DNA of 64,000 nucleotides from Bacillota bacterium (GTDB lineage Bacteria; Bacillota; Negativicutes; Sporomusales; UBA7701), in assembly GCA_023415775.1 (NCBI GenBank), contig JAEZJM010000025.1:124001-188000 (forward strand), read 5' to 3'. The notes under the pieces were generated by a model. It was not told the DNA's origin. It did no database searches and saw only the letters and a list, made by a program, of their open reading frames with translations. The translations under genes and the position numbers were made by a program. Positions 51,179 through 59,599 of the stretch are shown here, piece after piece (within the stretch, counting starts at the first letter, position 1; every line of letters begins with the position of its first letter).

Positions 51179-51213
51179 AAAACAGCCTGCCGTCGATGGC
51201 GACAGGCTGTTTT
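51179..51213. terminator. Terminator after small protein gene of Mo operon B
   Basis: AAAACAGCCTG-N13-CAGGCTGTTTT; T runs on both strands. Confidence 0.7.
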
Positions 51214-51251
51214 CGTATCCTGCGATCCCCTTCCAAGGACAGCTTTTAAGA

Positions 51252-51404
51252 CTATTTCTTTTCGTCTCCAAGGATATCCTTATAAGCCTTTTCCGGAGCA
51301 AAATCGACCTTGCCGTACATCTGACCCGGTTTCGCAGCCAGCGGGTTGAGGGGCTTCTGAACCTTGCGCGGTCCCGGGGCCACAGGCTTTTTCTCTTCCG
51401 TCAT
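51252..51404 (-). CDS. Small 50-residue protein, third gene of Mo operon B
   Basis: 50 residues, rich in Lys and Pro, no Cys and no hydrophobic segment. Not recognised. Its RBS AAAGGAGGGAC is one of the best in the window, 4-5 bases before the ATG at 51404, and it follows the small ferredoxin gene in the same direction with a terminator after it. It is therefore probably translated, perhaps as an assembly factor or small subunit. Confidence 0.6.
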   Translation of the reverse strand: MTEEKKPVAPGPRKVQKPLNPLAAKPGQMYGKVDFAPEKAYKDILGDEKK

Positions 51405-51527
51405 TTTTGTCCCTCCTTTCCCTTTTGCTAAAATACGCATACTGCCGCGAGCCCCCCTCGTAGAGGGGACTCGCGGTCAATACGCCTGTCTTCCAGCAGT
51501 CGGAACAGGTTGTCGCTATTAGGTCGC

Positions 51528-51863
51528 TCAGGGAGCGAACAGCGCTACCTTCTTGCCCTTTTCGGTCATCTTCTTGGCGAGCTCTTCAACCGGGCCGTAC
51601 TCCATGCACTGGCCGAGGCAGTGATGGACGCAGGTCGGTTTTTCGCCATTCTTGACCCTGTTTTCGCACAGATCGCAGAGCGCCGTGGGAACGGGAACGT
51701 AGTTCCACTCCCACTTGTCGCCCTCTACCTGCCAGGGGCCAACTTCGGTGAGTTTTATGCCCCACTTGCCGTGGGGGATTTTGTGCTCGTTCTTGCAGGC
51801 CACTTCGCAGCTATGGCAGCCTGTGCAATATTGGTAGTCGATCAACAAGCCATTACGTGACAT
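51528..51863 (-). CDS. Small Fe-S electron-transfer subunit of Mo operon B
   Basis: 111 residues with cysteine groups CTGCHSCEVAC (about 13-23), CDLC (about 63-66) and CVHHCLGQC (about 78-86). This is a shortened version of the DmsB/NrfC-type ferredoxin subunit, enough for two, at most three, [4Fe-4S] clusters instead of four. It should take electrons to or from the catalytic subunit encoded upstream. No Tat or Sec signal. RBS GGAGGG. Confidence 0.85.
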   Translation of the reverse strand: MSRNGLLIDYQYCTGCHSCEVACKNEHKIPHGKWGIKLTEVGPWQVEGDKWEWNYVPVPTALCDLCENRVKNGEKPTCVHHCLGQCMEYGPVEELAKKMTEKGKKVALFAP

Positions 51864-51923
51864 TTGTTCACCCTCCTATCGCTATTCTTCGTCGACCAGC
51901 CGGACCCGGAGGAAGCGGCTGTT

Positions 51924-54191
51924 CTACAGTTCAGTTTTGGTGTCCGCTTCTACCCGGTAAACTTTGCAGATCATCTGTTTGGCCGGGCAGCCGAAACCGA
52001 GTTTGCCGATGTGTTTGTGCGGAATCAGGGTGTTGATGTTCGATTCCCAGACGCCGAACAGATTCGGTTCTTCGCCCGGTTGCTCGGGGTACCACCAGCC
52101 GTGGGTGGAGTGGACGACCTTCGGGTGGACGATCGGCGTCAGTTTGGCTTTCGCCTTACACTTGCCGAACATGTTCTCCATCATGACATAGTCGCCGTCG
52201 ATGATGCCGAGCTGGGCGGCGGTATCGGGATGAATTTCCATTTCGTTGTAAGGATCGATTTCGCGCAGAGTCGAAATCTGCCTGTGCTCGGAATGGAAGG
52301 AGGTGAACTTCCGTGCGCCGGTCGTGAGAACGAGCGGATACTCTTTGAAGAGTTCCGGCGTGCTGTTCGGGCTGTACGGAGGCTCCTGGAAGTACGGCAG
52401 TGCGTCCTCGCCCCACGCTTCGAACAGCGTCGAGGTCAGTTCGACCTGGCCTGTAACCGTATTGAAGCCCGGTTCGCCGTCGGAACGCAGTTTGCCGGAT
52501 TCGAACTTGCGGTATTCGTACTTGGGCTGATAGATGAACTGCTCGCGCAGGTCGTTGAAGTCGATACCCAGCTCGGGCTTGAGCTGATGGGTGAAGAAAT
52601 CTTCGACGCTGTCGAACGGCCACATATCCGGGTGGAGACGTTTGCCCAGCTCGATGCAAACCTCGATGTCCGACTTGGTGTCGCCAACGCGGAAGGCCTG
52701 GTTGATGGCGCCAAGGAACACGGCGTTGCGGCCGAAGTGGGTAACGACGACGCCGTCGGCTTCCGCGAAGGTGGGCAGCGGCAGGAAGATATCGGCAAAC
52801 GCCATCGCGGTCGGGGTCATGAACAGATCCTGAACAACGTTGAACTCGAGGCTCTTGAGGGCCCGGTACCAGCGGTCAGGCTGAGCGGAGCAGGTCGGGG
52901 TGAGGAAGTTGCTGCTGTTGAACCAGCCCATGCGCAGCTTGTAAGGTTTGCCGGTCTCGAGAGTGTCGAGGGTTTCGTCCGGATGGGTGGTCGCCATGGC
53001 GGTGCTGAGCGCCGGCCATTCTTTCGCGCCGATACGTTTGTCCCACAGTTCGGGGGACAGGTTGCGGCGGGTTTCCATACGCCATTTGCCGAGCAGGGCA
53101 GCCGGTGGGCCAATTGTGATGCCGCCGGGAACGTCGAGGTTTCCGGTGATGGCGCAGAGGGACAGGATGGCGTGGCCGAGCTGGACGCCGTTCGGGTTTT
53201 CGTCGACAGCCAGACCCCACTGAATAGCGCCCGGCTTTTGGGTAGCCATGAAACGGGCGACTTCGCGGATTTTTTCCGCAGGCACCCAGGTGATGTCGGC
53301 GACTTTCTCAGGCGGGTATTCCTGGACGCGCTCTTTGAGCTCGTCGAAGCCGTAGCACCAGTTTTCGACGAAGTCCTTGTCGTAAAGTTCCTCGTTGATG
53401 ATGACGTTGAGGAACGCGAGGGCAAGGGCGGTGTCGGTGCCGGGACGCAGCTGGCAGACATACTTGGAGCGGGTGCCGAGCCAGGTCATCCGCGGGTCGA
53501 TCTGGATGAGCTCCGTGCCGCGCTTCATCAGGTCGATGAGCGAGTGGCCGAAGAAGCCGTCCGGGTTGGACATGAGCGGGTTTTTGCCCCACTGCATGAT
53601 CCACTTCGGCGTGACATAGTTCGGGTTATCGTAACGGTCGGGATAGGTACCGGCGAAGTCAATTTCGGGATAGCCGGCGCCGAGGATGTAGTCGGTGATC
53701 GAGCAGCGCGGGCCGTAGCAGGACCAGCCGCTCCAGGGGTAGCAAACGTTCGGGGTGCCGATCGAGGCGAAACCGAGCGGATAGTAGTACAGGCAAGCCT
53801 GACGGCCGGTGCCGCCGAAAACGACGATCGACTCGGCGCCATATTTGGCCTTGAAGTCTTTGATCTTCGGCACGATGATATCCCAGGCTTCGTCCCAGGA
53901 AATCTTCTGCCAGATATCTTTGCCGCGGTTTTCGGGAGCGCGCTTCATCGGAGTGGTGATACGCTGGGGATGGTGCACATACTCCGGCAGCGTCAGACAG
54001 CGGATGCAAAGCCGGCCCTGGCTGATGGGATGATCGGGGTCGCCCTCGACCTTTACAAGCTTGCCGCCTTTTACGTGCAGCTTCATGCCGCATCCTACGG
54101 GATGATCACCGGGGGGCGACCAACCGCAGGTTCTGACGGTATATGAACCGTCTTCGTTTACATGCTTCCATTCTCGGGTAATTTTGTTCAC
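51924..54191 (-). CDS. Acetylene-hydratase-like molybdopterin oxidoreductase, catalytic subunit
   Basis: 755 residues, DMSO-reductase family with bis-MGD cofactor; the domain order is normal and the C-terminal MoCo dinucleotide-binding domain is complete. The stretch VIINEELYDKDFVENWC...ELKERVQEYP is very close, from memory, to acetylene hydratase of Pelobacter. The N-terminal Fe-S motif is unusual: Cys22, Cys34, Cys62 and Cys65 rather than C-x2-C-x3-C-x27-C. No signal peptide, so cytoplasmic. The start is the GTG at 54191; the upstream ATG at 54236 has no RBS. Substrate unknown; a reductase, dehydrogenase or hydratase are all possible. Confidence 0.82.
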   Translation of the reverse strand: MNKITREWKHVNEDGSYTVRTCGWSPPGDHPVGCGMKLHVKGGKLVKVEGDPDHPISQGRLCIRCLTLPEYVHHPQRITTPMKRAPENRGKDIWQKISWDEAWDIIVPKIKDFKAKYGAESIVVFGGTGRQACLYYYPLGFASIGTPNVCYPWSGWSCYGPRCSITDYILGAGYPEIDFAGTYPDRYDNPNYVTPKWIMQWGKNPLMSNPDGFFGHSLIDLMKRGTELIQIDPRMTWLGTRSKYVCQLRPGTDTALALAFLNVIINEELYDKDFVENWCYGFDELKERVQEYPPEKVADITWVPAEKIREVARFMATQKPGAIQWGLAVDENPNGVQLGHAILSLCAITGNLDVPGGITIGPPAALLGKWRMETRRNLSPELWDKRIGAKEWPALSTAMATTHPDETLDTLETGKPYKLRMGWFNSSNFLTPTCSAQPDRWYRALKSLEFNVVQDLFMTPTAMAFADIFLPLPTFAEADGVVVTHFGRNAVFLGAINQAFRVGDTKSDIEVCIELGKRLHPDMWPFDSVEDFFTHQLKPELGIDFNDLREQFIYQPKYEYRKFESGKLRSDGEPGFNTVTGQVELTSTLFEAWGEDALPYFQEPPYSPNSTPELFKEYPLVLTTGARKFTSFHSEHRQISTLREIDPYNEMEIHPDTAAQLGIIDGDYVMMENMFGKCKAKAKLTPIVHPKVVHSTHGWWYPEQPGEEPNLFGVWESNINTLIPHKHIGKLGFGCPAKQMICKVYRVEADTKTEL

Positions 54192-54381
54192 GATTTCACC
54201 AACCCTTTCTAAAAAAATGTTTTGTTTTGCTCGCAAGCGGTAGGATTATTAGCTGTACCCAAACACCTCCCACAGGCGGTAGCCGAGCCCTCATTTAGCT
54301 CCCAAAAACTCTGCTCTATAAAATGAGGCATAGCCCAGCCTAGATATCAACTTCTTAATAATGATTCGTTATATATCAACA

Positions 54382-54397
54382 TGCAATATGCGTGCCA
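54382..54397 (-). promoter_or_regulatory. Sigma-54 promoter of Mo operon B
   Basis: Minus strand TGGCACG-CATA-TTGCA, an exact -24/-12 match with 10 bp between GG and GC. Confidence 0.88.
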
Positions 54398-54550
54398 GGT
54401 TGATAAAACCGCCGAAAATCGCCTTATTACTGTATTGCCGGCGCGTTCGCGAGAAGGCTCCGGTCGGCGTCTTATCTCTTTTTGGGATACGCAGTCGCAT
54501 GTTAATACCTTCACATAACAAGCTGAGCGCTTCCGCAACTGATAATCCGG

Positions 54551-54573
54551 TTTTGCGATTACAGTGTCATTTT
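54551..54573. promoter_or_regulatory. Activator site upstream of Mo operon B
   Basis: A 23-bp element with core GCGATTACAGTGTCATTTT, matching 62147-62169 at 22 of 23 bases. About 166 bp from the -24 box. Confidence 0.7.
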
Positions 54574-54577
54574 GGAA

Positions 54578-56761
54578 CTACTTCACCTTCGTCACGCGGC
54601 AGGGTAGACCGTTATATGTCGCGGTCCCGATCAGGGGATCGGAAGCCTCGTAATCGGCATTAGTCAGGATATTGGCGTTCGCCGCCCACAGCCCGCCCAG
54701 GCCAGGCTCGGCCGCCGTCTCCTCCGGGTACCACCACCCGTACTCGACACTCACGACGTCGTCGCCCATAATGGCGATCTTGAGCGTAAAGCGAGCCCGC
54801 CCGCGCTCCGTCTCCACCCAAACCCGGCAGCCATCCTCAAGGCCTAGCTTGCGGGCCGTGGCGACGCTCACCTCCGCCCAGGGTTCGGGATGGGCGGACC
54901 GCAAAGTCGCGAATTGGCGGAAACTGGAGGCAAAATACGGCTGAAAACGCGCCCCGGTGATCAGCGACAGCGGAAATTCCGCGCTCATCTCCGGTTGGGG
55001 CTTGGGAACCGGCAGCGGGTCGCCGCCGATTTCCGCGATGAGTTCGCAGTACAGTTCCACCTTGCCGCTGGCAGTCGCAAACCCGGCCGGCATCCCCGTC
55101 TCGGGATCGGGCCGTTCATGCTTGCGGTACTCGGGCGGCAGCGAATAAAGGCCCGCGCGGCAGAAATCCTCCCACGTCCAGCCTGTCGGCTCCATACTGG
55201 CGGCCAGCGCCGCCTCGAAAGTCCGCCAGGGCCAGTTGTCCTCCTGCCCCAGCCTTAGGCCGAGCCCCCGCCAGAAATCGTAGTCGGGGCGTCGCTCGTA
55301 ATACGGCTCTACCGCCTTCGCGCCCCCGTACGCCAGATTGGCCGTACCGGCCTTCGTCTCGTGCAGCGGCCGCTCCAGAGCGCCGGCGCTCGGCAGCACA
55401 TAATCGGCCAACATCGTCGTCGGCGTCGGAAAAAGCTCCAGCGCCACCAACAAGTCAAGGCTCTTCAGCGCCTCATATACCAAGCGGGAATCCGCCTGGG
55501 TCAGCATCGGATTGGTCGCCATCACGATCATCGAGCGGATCGGATAAGGCTCGCCGGTCAGCATCGCCCGCCACACCAGGTTAGGCTGGGCGGACGTCAA
55601 ATAGCGCATCGGCAGGCGCCGGCCGTGCCGCATCGTCAGCCGCCGGACGCGCTCATACGTCGGGTACGACTGCAACGCCAGGCTTCCCAGGTGTTTGGCG
55701 CGAGCCTCGGCCGGAAATTGCTCGCTCAGCTCCAGGTCGATCTCCGGGATAAAATCGGGCATCTCGGAAATGTGCGAAGCTCCGGGCATATCCAGGTTGC
55801 CGGTTATCGCCCTCATAATCGCCAGACCCCGCTGGGTCTGGAAACTGTTGGCCCCGATCTGGTCGATGCCCCGGCCCGAAAACAGCGTCGCCGGAGAGTT
55901 CCCGGCATACAGGCGGGCGGCCTCCGCGACCGTTTCCGCCTTTACCCCGGTAACGCTCTCCACATACGCCGGCGTAAAACGGGCAACATGTGTGGCAAGC
56001 TGATCGAACCCGTTGCACCAGCCGTCGACGAACGCCTCGTCGTACAGCCGCTCGGCAACGATCACATGAATAAGGCCCAGCGCCAGTACCGCATCGGTGC
56101 CGGGACGCACCGGCAGCCACAGCGTCGCCAGCTCCGCCGTCCTCGTCCGCCGCGGGTCGACGACGATCAGCGGCTTGCCTGTCTGGATGTAGCGCACCAG
56201 CGTTCGCCACAGCAGGGAATTATCCGACTCGGCCGGATTCGTTCCCCAAAACAGCGCGCACCCCGTCTGATCGGGATCAAGCTCATTATCGATCGTCCAA
56301 CCATACGTAAGCGTGTTGACCCACGTGGCCGGATTCCAGCATATCTGGCCGATCCCCACATTGTTGGGGCTGCCGAAAAGAGTCAAAAAGCGGTGGAGCG
56401 GCCAAAACACCGCGTGCGGGCCGCCGATGCAGGTAGCCAGCATCTCCGGGCCGTAGCGCTCCTTGAGCTGCGCCAGCTGAGCCGCGATCCCGTCCAGCGC
56501 CTCATCCCAGGTTATCCGCTGCCACTGCCCGCTGCCGCGCTCGCCCACCCGCTTGAGCGGGTAATTGACCCGCTGGGGGTGATCGAGAAACTCCGGCGCC
56601 AGGCGCCAGCGCCGGCAGCCGCGTTGGATGCTCGCATCGCCCGGATACTGGGTGGGGTCGGGTTCGACCGCGGTCACCCGTCCGGCGGCGACCGTCGCCT
56701 TCAGGCCGCACTGATAGCCGCAAAAGCGGCAATTCGTCTGCACGGATTTTTCCTGCGTCAT
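54578..56761 (-). CDS. Molybdopterin oxidoreductase catalytic subunit 2, Mo operon A
   Basis: About 727 residues, DMSO-reductase family. N-terminal cluster motif CRFCGYQC (C-x2-C-x3-C) with a fourth Cys in QRGCRR, then bis-MGD binding domains (GTNPAESDNS; VDPRRTRTAE; TNPMLTQADS; PSAGALERP). No Tat signal. It follows the radical SAM gene with an ATGA overlap, start 56761, with AAGGG upstream. It is clearly a paralogue of the subunit at 59600; perhaps the operon makes two enzymes sharing one ferredoxin/NrfD pair. Substrate unknown. Confidence 0.85.
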   Translation of the reverse strand: MTQEKSVQTNCRFCGYQCGLKATVAAGRVTAVEPDPTQYPGDASIQRGCRRWRLAPEFLDHPQRVNYPLKRVGERGSGQWQRITWDEALDGIAAQLAQLKERYGPEMLATCIGGPHAVFWPLHRFLTLFGSPNNVGIGQICWNPATWVNTLTYGWTIDNELDPDQTGCALFWGTNPAESDNSLLWRTLVRYIQTGKPLIVVDPRRTRTAELATLWLPVRPGTDAVLALGLIHVIVAERLYDEAFVDGWCNGFDQLATHVARFTPAYVESVTGVKAETVAEAARLYAGNSPATLFSGRGIDQIGANSFQTQRGLAIMRAITGNLDMPGASHISEMPDFIPEIDLELSEQFPAEARAKHLGSLALQSYPTYERVRRLTMRHGRRLPMRYLTSAQPNLVWRAMLTGEPYPIRSMIVMATNPMLTQADSRLVYEALKSLDLLVALELFPTPTTMLADYVLPSAGALERPLHETKAGTANLAYGGAKAVEPYYERRPDYDFWRGLGLRLGQEDNWPWRTFEAALAASMEPTGWTWEDFCRAGLYSLPPEYRKHERPDPETGMPAGFATASGKVELYCELIAEIGGDPLPVPKPQPEMSAEFPLSLITGARFQPYFASSFRQFATLRSAHPEPWAEVSVATARKLGLEDGCRVWVETERGRARFTLKIAIMGDDVVSVEYGWWYPEETAAEPGLGGLWAANANILTNADYEASDPLIGTATYNGLPCRVTKVK

Positions 56762-58071
56762 TTTCTGCACCCTTGAGTTACGGTCTTATTCCCGGACACA
56801 TCGGTAAGCTGGTAGGTGCAAAACGGGATCAGCCGGCCTTCCGGCCCGGCTACCAACATGCTGCATTCCCGGAGGCGCTGGAGATCCATGCTCCTGGCAT
56901 CCATAAAATTCATCACGATGATCGACAACCCCGGACCGCGGCCGGGAAATCGCTCGGCGGCAATATCCCAGAAGACCGACCCCTGCGGGCTGTCGGGATT
57001 GTAATACTCGGTATACTCCTCCCGTGAAATAAGACGGGTCAGCGGTGTGAACCGCCCCTGCTCCTCGACGAGATAAGTCGCCGAGTCGCACAGGGGCGCG
57101 CACGCCAGCGGCCACAGGTCGTACGGCTCAAGCAGACCGCCGCTCTGCGCGGCCAGCATAAACGCCACATCCCCCATCGTCAGCCGGCGTTCGGGCGCCA
57201 CCTCGAATCGCCCCGAACCGAAAGCAGGCTGATAGGCTATACCCACGACCACATCGCGATTTTCGAGGGCAAACTTTAGCACCGCGCCCATCTGGTCTTC
57301 GTTGATGCCGCCGATGACCGTCATCGCCAGCACCACCTGGACGCCGGCCGCCCGACAATTTTCAATCGCCCGGCGTTTCACGGCCAGCAAATCCTCACCG
57401 CGGATTTTCTTGTAAACATCCGGGTTCAGCCCGTCGAACTGCAGATATATGCCGCTAATCCCGGCTTCGGCCAACCGCGCGACGTAGCCCGGGTCCTTGG
57501 CAATCACCACGCCGTTCGTGTTGACCTCGATGGAGTTGAAACCGATCTTCCGACCCAACCTGACGATATCAGCCAAGTCGTCGCGCACCGTCGGCTCGCC
57601 GCCGGTGAGCTGGATGCTCGTCTGAGGCCCGGTTTTCGCCATCGCGGCCCGGAACAGCCCCTCGACAGCCTTCAGATTAGGCTCAGGCGGCGCGGCTTTC
57701 TGCGCCGACCCGGCCGCCATAAAACAGACCGGGCAGCGCAGGTTGCAACGATGCGTAAGTTCCAGTTCCACCAATGTCGCCTGGCGAAGGTGGCCCGTAC
57801 AAGGCCCGCAATCGCGCGGGCAGCCCTGCCCGACAGGCAGTGGCTGCTTCGGCCGCACACAGGGGAACTGGAAAGACCCCATCCACCGATAATGATCGAC
57901 ATCCGGCCACAAGTAGGTCTTGAACGCCCCGTGCTCGGGACATGACTTTTCCATATAGACAACCCGGCCCTCGACAACGACCTGAGCGGCGACGACCCTC
58001 AGACAAACGGGGCAGACGCTCTCCGTGTGATTCAAAACGTTATTGACTGCGGTGATTTCAGCCGGTTGCAT
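56758..58071 (-). CDS. Tes/MJ0619-type radical SAM protein
   Basis: 437 residues. An N-terminal zinc-ribbon-like section (CPVCLRVV ... SCPEHGAF, then GCPRDCGPC) precedes the radical SAM motif CNLRCPVC (about 108-115), followed by the SAM-binding TGGEPT. The C-terminal region NFMDARSMDLQRLREC...IPFCTY matches the auxiliary-cluster end of the family that includes archaeal tetraether synthase Tes and the pterin C-methylating MJ0619. Substrate here is unknown. Placed between nrfD and the second Mo subunit, with ATGA overlap downstream, so its product is tied to these Mo enzymes. Confidence 0.82.
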   Translation of the reverse strand: MQPAEITAVNNVLNHTESVCPVCLRVVAAQVVVEGRVVYMEKSCPEHGAFKTYLWPDVDHYRWMGSFQFPCVRPKQPLPVGQGCPRDCGPCTGHLRQATLVELELTHRCNLRCPVCFMAAGSAQKAAPPEPNLKAVEGLFRAAMAKTGPQTSIQLTGGEPTVRDDLADIVRLGRKIGFNSIEVNTNGVVIAKDPGYVARLAEAGISGIYLQFDGLNPDVYKKIRGEDLLAVKRRAIENCRAAGVQVVLAMTVIGGINEDQMGAVLKFALENRDVVVGIAYQPAFGSGRFEVAPERRLTMGDVAFMLAAQSGGLLEPYDLWPLACAPLCDSATYLVEEQGRFTPLTRLISREEYTEYYNPDSPQGSVFWDIAAERFPGRGPGLSIIVMNFMDARSMDLQRLRECSMLVAGPEGRLIPFCTYQLTDVSGNKTVTQGCRK

Positions 58072-58110
58072 AGCCAGTCTCCTGCTCTTCGCTTATTTGC
58101 GACCCATGAA

Positions 58111-59040
58111 TTACTTGCTGTTCCAGGCCTTCATAAAGGCCTCGTCGCCGTGCGGCAGCCGCGAGCGGTACTTAACTTCGCCCGGCAGCCAGGTCCGGTC
58201 GGCGTTGCCGGCATAAATGACCAGCATCCGCAGGACGAACCCGCCCACCAGCACCAAAACCGCGCCAGCGGCCTGATAAAGCGGCGAAGACACCAGCACG
58301 AGCACCAGCGGCAGCACCGTACCAACAAGCATGAGCCCGTACTTGAACGACGCGGAATACTCGCCGCACAGCAACCTGCGGGCGGCGACAGCCTCAGCCT
58401 CGGTAGCGCCGCTGATCTTCACCCACATATAGCTGACCCACAGCAACAGCTGCACAGCCAGCAGCACGGCGGTAATCGCCGGGAATCTGCCCAGCACGTC
58501 GCCGATCGTAGCCGGCGCAAAAATCATGCCGCTCAGGATATGCGCGGCAAACGCCGTCACCAGCGACGAGGTCAGGAAAAGACTCGTCATCCCCGGGCCG
58601 ACCCACAGCGGACGGCCTTTGAGCCTGCCCAGCAGGATACCGGGATAAGTTGCCACAATCAGGCCGGTCACTACGAGCACCACGGCCACCAGCTTGCGGA
58701 TCAACACCCAGCCGCTCCAGGGGAAGATAGCGAACGAAAACGTCGTGTAAACCAAGCCGGCGCCGATCGCCAGCGACATAACCCAGGCTCCTACTGTCAG
58801 GATCGCCTTGGGATTCATAAACACACGCCACGACTGGAAGGGCCGGCCGAGTTCGAAGATCAGCAGACCCGACCCCAATCCCATAAAAGCCGCCCCGAGG
58901 AAACTCGCGAGCGCCGAGGTGCGCCCCTCGCCGACGAACAAGTCGGCGATCCCGGCGATCACCAGCATCGCGCCGCCCATGCCGGCGAAGAAGAAATCTA
59001 CGGCCAGCATCCAGCCCCAGCCCTCATGCTTTTGACTCAT
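58111..59040 (-). CDS. NrfD/PsrC-type membrane subunit
   Basis: 309-residue polytopic protein with about eight to nine hydrophobic segments and the NrfD/PsrC signatures (FFFAGMGGAMLVIAGIAD near residue 15; a conserved Glu/Arg pair in ELGRPFQSWR near 64-73). It binds menaquinone and links the ferredoxin subunit to the quinone pool. It contains no haem ligands typical of cytochrome b. Start supported by GGAGGCGGAG; 12 bases after the ferredoxin gene. Confidence 0.87.
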   Translation of the reverse strand: MSQKHEGWGWMLAVDFFFAGMGGAMLVIAGIADLFVGEGRTSALASFLGAAFMGLGSGLLIFELGRPFQSWRVFMNPKAILTVGAWVMSLAIGAGLVYTTFSFAIFPWSGWVLIRKLVAVVLVVTGLIVATYPGILLGRLKGRPLWVGPGMTSLFLTSSLVTAFAAHILSGMIFAPATIGDVLGRFPAITAVLLAVQLLLWVSYMWVKISGATEAEAVAARRLLCGEYSASFKYGLMLVGTVLPLVLVLVSSPLYQAAGAVLVLVGGFVLRMLVIYAGNADRTWLPGEVKYRSRLPHGDEAFMKAWNSK

Positions 59041-59052
59041 CAGCTCCGCCTC

Positions 59053-59598
59053 CTATCCGTAAATGTAAAAGGCGTAAGGTTCGGTGCCCAGCTCTGCCAG
59101 CAGGCGTACCGTACGTTCACCGTTTACAAGTTTATATACTTCGCTCGTCTCGTCGTCGAGATCGCCGAAAACGCGCGCCTTCTGGTGGCAAGTAAGCACG
59201 CACTGCGGCAGCTTGCCCTCATCCACCCTGTCCTTACAGAAATCGCACTTCTGCACAGCGCCCGACTCATGGTTTTTCACGCGTGCCCCGTAGGGACAGG
59301 CCATAACGCACGCCAGGCAGCCGACACACTTCTTATCCTCTACGAATACGATCCCGTCGTCCCGCCGCTGCGAAGCGCAGGTCGGGCAGGCATCGACGCA
59401 CGGAGGATTCTCGCAGTGCATGCAAATCAGCGGCATATGCACCATACTCAGGTTGGGGTACACGCCGGCCGGGCCGACGGTTGTGACCGGGTTGTAGATC
59501 ATATCCAGGGGCAGATCGTTTTTCGTCCGGCAGGCTACCGTGCACGAGTGGCAGCCGATGCAACGCCGGGTATCGAAAACCATTGCATAGCGTGCCAT
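59053..59598 (-). CDS. Four-cluster ferredoxin subunit (NrfC/DmsB-type)
   Basis: 181 residues with four [4Fe-4S] ligand sets: CIGCHSCTVAC (about 14-24), CMHCENPPCVDAC (about 58-70), CVGCLACVMAC (about 92-102) and CDFCKDR...CVLTC. Electron wire between the Mo subunit and NrfD. No Tat signal, so the module should face the cytoplasm unless carried by another subunit. One base separates it from the catalytic gene stop; RBS GGAGGG. Confidence 0.9.
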   Translation of the reverse strand: MARYAMVFDTRRCIGCHSCTVACRTKNDLPLDMIYNPVTTVGPAGVYPNLSMVHMPLICMHCENPPCVDACPTCASQRRDDGIVFVEDKKCVGCLACVMACPYGARVKNHESGAVQKCDFCKDRVDEGKLPQCVLTCHQKARVFGDLDDETSEVYKLVNGERTVRLLAELGTEPYAFYIYG

Positions 59599-59599
59599 C

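Larger units (their letters stand above)
54192..54577. other. Control region of Mo operon B with structured leader
   Basis: 386 bp without a gene. It holds, on the minus strand, the 23-bp activator site, a sigma-54 promoter and a leader of about 180 bases. The leader contains a stem CCTCATTT / AAATGAGG (54289-54296 with 54321-54328) enclosing further pairing. No terminator was seen after the preceding gene, so read-through from operon A is possible. Confidence 0.6.

Noticed and set aside
54551..54573. The 23-bp element as a terminator or mobile-element end
   Set aside because: It lacks a strong stem, and its only other copy is in the matching place upstream of another sigma-54 promoter.
55361..56776. 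471-codon open frame on the plus strand opposite Mo catalytic subunit 2
   Set aside because: High GC at third positions of the real gene removes stops from the antisense frame; the translation is low-complexity Arg/Pro/His-rich and has no RBS or family signature.
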